A stretch of DNA of 64,000 bases. Origin: Bacillus sp. THAF10. Its GTDB lineage: Bacteria; Bacillota; Bacilli; Bacillales; Bacillaceae_I. The stretch's first letter is position 1, and each line of letters begins with the position of its first letter. The notes under the pieces were generated by a model. It was given only the letters and a program-made list of their open reading frames with translations, was not told where the DNA came from and searched no databases. Shown here piece after piece: positions 61,639-64,000 of the stretch. Both the position numbers and the translations under genes were made by a program. Where the stretch lies: the NCBI RefSeq assembly GCF_009363695.1, contig NZ_CP045403.1:538001-602000 (forward strand), read 5' to 3'.

Positions 61639-62208
61639 TCATCTTGATATAAATTTTCTCTGCGTATTAGCATATCGCTTCGGAAGTTCTTTCAAATCAA
61701 AATTCAACCGAAGGTCTTTTCCGATTACTTTAACGAGCTGCCAAGCACTTTCTTTAAAATTTCCATAACCATTCATATACTTTAAAAATGGGGTTTCAAA
61801 AACTTTTTTCGCATCCAAATCAAATCCAGACGGAGAATCTACTCCATATACTCTATATGCTATTCGTTTAGTATATAAATCATATCCTGCATAAACCGGG
61901 GGATTTGTTTCATTTTGCAAAGTAAGCTGAATTGCAATGTCAAAGACTCTTCCATCTATCTCAATCCAAGAATGGTCAAAAAACAAGGCGTTTTCAGTTA
62001 AAACTTCACCTATACACAAGTCATTTTCTATATCCTGTTCCTTCAATAAAACATGAAAAACACTAGAGATTAAATGGCATGCTCCTGGATTAGGTTTTTT
62101 CTTGTAATAATCAGATATTGCAAAAAATGTCTTGTAAATCTTATCTTTTTGTACATGTTCAAAAGGTATTTCGTCAGCAACAACTCGAAAGGATTTTGTC
62201 TGGGTCAA
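61639..62208 (-). CDS. Papain/transglutaminase-like C-H-D protein, function unknown
   Basis: A 189-residue protein with ordered C, H and D motifs: N-P-G-A-C-H-L-I-S-S-V-F (Cys about residue 44), F-F-D-H-S-W-I-E-I-D-G (His about 79) and V-F-D-I-A-I (Asp about 90). This is the pattern of transglutaminase-like/papain-fold domains (C...HxW.E..G...D). No precise family assigned. The start ATG 62208 has TGAGGTGT upstream. Lone gene near a defence island. Confidence 0.7.
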   Translation of the reverse strand: MTQTKSFRVVADEIPFEHVQKDKIYKTFFAISDYYKKKPNPGACHLISSVFHVLLKEQDIENDLCIGEVLTENALFFDHSWIEIDGRVFDIAIQLTLQNETNPPVYAGYDLYTKRIAYRVYGVDSPSGFDLDAKKVFETPFLKYMNGYGNFKESAWQLVKVIGKDLRLNFDLKELPKRYANTQRKFISR

Positions 62209-62493
62209 AATTACACCTCATATATAAAATATTTTTTTATAATTTTATCAACTGAAATTTTTATTAACAATACTTTTCCCTACAAAGTTCTCATTTTACC
62301 GTAAATATGTCTTGCACAGTATAAAGACAAATACGCCAAAATAATCATCCTAATAGAGTAATTGTCTTTAACGAATATTATTTATTTACCAGTACTTCCC
62401 AGCACTTTAAACATTACAATAAATAATTCCCGTAGAAAGAAATTAAAAATTATGATAAAATCAAATTAGGAAAATAAAGGCAATGTAACCTTT

Positions 62494-62531
62494 GGGTTCA
62501 ACCTCGCTGAAAAGTAGGTTGGACCCTTTTT
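62494..62531 (+). promoter_or_regulatory. Attenuator-like terminator hairpin in a leader
   Basis: GGGTTCAACCT-N11-AGGTTGGACCC followed by T5 lies only 24 bp before the nucleotidyltransferase start. A -10-like TATGAT at 62451-62456 would give a leader of about 90 nt with a full terminator inside it, an arrangement used for antibiotic-inducible resistance genes. Confidence 0.65.
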
Positions 62532-62554
62532 GCATTGTTAAAGGAGGGATTTTG

Positions 62555-63331
62555 ATGTTGAGAACAGAAATGCTGCTACACCGCCTTGAAGAAATCGGAA
62601 AATCACTGGAAAGAAAAGGTGGTGCACTCTTATTGTTAGGTGTCGGTTCTGTTGGAATCGAGACTGCTCGGATGGACGATTATTCAGATTTGGATTTCTT
62701 TGTCATTGTAAGGCAGGATCAGAAAAGCAGATATATCGACCATTTGGATTGGCTAGAAGAAGTTCACCCATTAGCGTATTCTTTTAAGAATTCGGAGATT
62801 GGCTATAAGATTATGTTCGAGGACGGAATGTTTGGAGAATATGCAATATTTGAGGAATCTGAACTGCTTAATGGTTCTTATACGGAAGGAAGAATCGTTT
62901 GGAAGGATCCCTCCTACAACAATACAGGAATTTCAAAGCCTTCGAACCCGATACCTAGCCTCAGAAAAAACTCCCTAGACCATCCTTTGAACGAAGCTTT
63001 AACGAATCTCTATGTAGGACTCTGCCGCTATGCAAGGGGAGAGCGACTATCAGCGACGAGGTTTGTGCAAGGTTATGCTGTGGACAGAATTTTATCCGTC
63101 CTTCATTTGATCGAGCAAGAGGTGGATTACTTTCCCGATCCTTTCGGAAACGAGAGGCGTCTGGAAAAAAGATTCCCTCGTTTCGCGGAGATTATTGCAG
63201 ACATGGTACAGGGATATGAATATGTACCTGAATCAGCTCTTTGTATTTTACATTTCATAGAAGAAGTGTATCCTGTTAATCAAAAATTAAGTGATGAAAT
63301 ACGACGGTTAGCCAACATATGCAGCCAGTAG
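62555..63331 (+). CDS. Nucleotidyltransferase-family protein, possibly antibiotic-modifying
   Basis: A 258-residue protein with a polymerase-beta-type nucleotidyltransferase core: G-V-G-S-V-G-I-E...S-D-L-D-F-F-V-I-V (about residues 29-51), giving the G-S and D-x-D motifs, plus a helical C-terminal half. This arrangement resembles aminoglycoside or lincosamide nucleotidyltransferases, but no specific class is clear. ATG 62555 lies seven bases after AAAGGAGGG. A terminator-like hairpin precedes it. Confidence 0.75.
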   Translation: MLRTEMLLHRLEEIGKSLERKGGALLLLGVGSVGIETARMDDYSDLDFFVIVRQDQKSRYIDHLDWLEEVHPLAYSFKNSEIGYKIMFEDGMFGEYAIFEESELLNGSYTEGRIVWKDPSYNNTGISKPSNPIPSLRKNSLDHPLNEALTNLYVGLCRYARGERLSATRFVQGYAVDRILSVLHLIEQEVDYFPDPFGNERRLEKRFPRFAEIIADMVQGYEYVPESALCILHFIEEVYPVNQKLSDEIRRLANICSQ

Positions 63332-63357
63332 CACAGGAGTTGTAAACTAGCTATCCA

Positions 63358-63394
63358 AAGAGCCAAATTTCTTTATAAGGAAATTTGGCTTTTT
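63358..63394 (+). terminator. Terminator of the nucleotidyltransferase gene
   Basis: AGCCAAATTTC...GAAATTTGGCTTTTTC, 11-bp perfect stem with T-run, 28 bp after the stop. Confidence 0.85.
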
Positions 63395-63601
63395 CGTTAT
63401 TTTTCGTGTGGATAATGACATTTTTCACTCCTGAAGGATTGAATTTTTCATCATTTGAGTAGTAACTTCTATGCATTAATCTAGTTGCGATATAATTAAA
63501 ACCGAACATTATAGTAGGTATTTAGTATTAATATTCGTATTTTTATTGATAATCCCATATCTGTTTGTTATATTAGAAAAGTAGTAAAATGAAATATTTA
63601 C

Positions 63602-63667
63602 TCGTATATACTCGGTAATATGGTCTGAGTGTCTCTACCCGGTTCCCGTTAAAGAACTGGACTACGA
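63602..63667 (+). ncRNA. Purine riboswitch aptamer (guanine type)
   Basis: P1 TCGTATA/ACTACGA; P2 CTCGG...CTGAG with loop TAATATGG; J2/3 TCTCTACC; P3 CCGGTT...GAACTGG with loop CCCGTTAAA. The J3/1 ligand-discriminating base is C in GGACTACGA, which pairs with guanine (U would mean adenine). Downstream there is a stem GAATCAGC.../GTTGATTC and a terminator-like run before the lipoprotein gene. Confidence 0.88.
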
Positions 63668-63764
63668 TTTAAAGTGTATGGAGAATCAGCTTGTTTGTTG
63701 ATTCCAACTTTTGATGCAGGGTTGCATGTCTGCGTCGTTGTTTATACTTGAACTCGTAGGTGTA

Positions 63765-63812
63765 GAGGGTAGAAATTATTCTATTTTCTAGGCCTTTTTC
63801 TTTTGGTCAGAG
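63765..63812 (+). terminator. Riboswitch expression-platform terminator, possible
   Basis: TAGAAA...TTTCTA with C-C and a TTTTTC run follow the aptamer by about 100 nt. The stem is weak, so this is tentative. Confidence 0.4.
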
Positions 63813-63845
63813 CAGCAAGAAAATACTACTTAGGAGAGATCACGT

Positions 63846-64000
63846 ATGAAAAACATTATGGTAAGAAAGTGGACTTTGTTAACAATGGTTGCGGTACTGT
63901 TAGTGTCGGTATTTGCAGGTTGCAGTTCTTCGACTCAATCAGCAGCAGGTAAGGAAAAGGAGACGCAAAGACCAATCATGGTTCAAGGGCCTATGCCGAT
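63846..64000 (+). CDS. Lipoprotein, partial (3' end beyond window)
   Basis: The 51 visible residues are a lipoprotein signal peptide with lipobox F-A-G-C (cysteine about residue 27) and the start of the mature domain (RPIMVQGPMP). ATG 63846 follows TTAGGAGAG. With a guanine riboswitch upstream it is likely purine-related; the visible end resembles the start of nucleosidase/phosphorylase-type proteins, but too little is present to be sure. Confidence 0.75.
   Translation, partial: MKNIMVRKWTLLTMVAVLLVSVFAGCSSSTQSAAGKEKETQRPIMVQGPMP

Overview
The window looks like a chromosomal segment of a low-GC, spore-forming Firmicute of the Bacillaceae. The evidence is strong AGGAGG-type ribosome binding sites, many TTG/GTG starts, an A-C-D-B spore germinant receptor operon, YtrA-, PadR- and ArsR-type regulators, a soluble chemoreceptor and a purine riboswitch. 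The species cannot be named from the sequence alone. No rRNA, tRNA, CRISPR array, phage structural gene or intact transposase is visible.

Layout. (1) 1-6.4 kb: an MFS efflux pump, a Crp/Fnr-type regulator, and three thiol-redox units (glutaredoxin plus soluble chemoreceptor; membrane protein plus thioredoxin; peroxiredoxin). Each redox unit has a TGTAA-N6-TTACA palindrome upstream and they probably form one regulon. An SDR-ArsR pair with its own operator follows. (2) 6.4-10.5 kb: a four-gene germinant receptor operon. (3) 10.7-12.6 kb: an ArsR - AHSA1 - DinB - AHSA1 operon, apparently led by a leaderless ArsR mRNA. (4) 12.8-32.9 kb: a mosaic of small accessory genes (acetyltransferase, methyltransferases, cysteine hydrolase, YtrA-type ABC exporter, PadR/DUF1048 pair, lipoproteins, VOC protein, GrpB protein, DUF2185 immunity-like protein, many tiny membrane proteins). 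About ten copies of a 90-185 bp interspersed repeat are scattered here, all in one orientation and mostly abutting stop codons. (5) 33.2-60.9 kb: a dense defence island. In order: NERD-HRDC-HRDC protein; coiled-coil/Mrr nuclease; PD-(D/E)XK-like protein; complete QatABCD; NERD-UvrD helicase with RNase HI; BglII-like endonuclease; C5 cytosine methyltransferase with a convergent Sau3AI-type endonuclease (GATC-type R-M); MazG-like pyrophosphohydrolase; DUF1643 protein with a zinc-ribbon protein; a dead IS1595-type transposase; and a Wadjet operon in the order JetD-JetA-JetB-(chimeric ORF)-JetC. (6) 61-64 kb: a C-H-D papain/transglutaminase-like protein, a nucleotidyltransferase with an attenuator-like hairpin in its leader, and a purine riboswitch before a lipoprotein gene cut by the window edge.

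How the parts work together. The Qat and Wadjet modules are complete operons with overlapping genes. The methyltransferase should protect host GATC sites against the Sau3AI-type enzyme and perhaps also against the BglII-like enzyme, whose family recognises GATC-centred sites. The two NERD-domain genes that bracket the Mrr/PD-(D/E)XK/Qat block share an identical 18-nt promoter-region motif, which suggests common control. The redox cluster looks like a small autoregulated disulfide/peroxide response unit.
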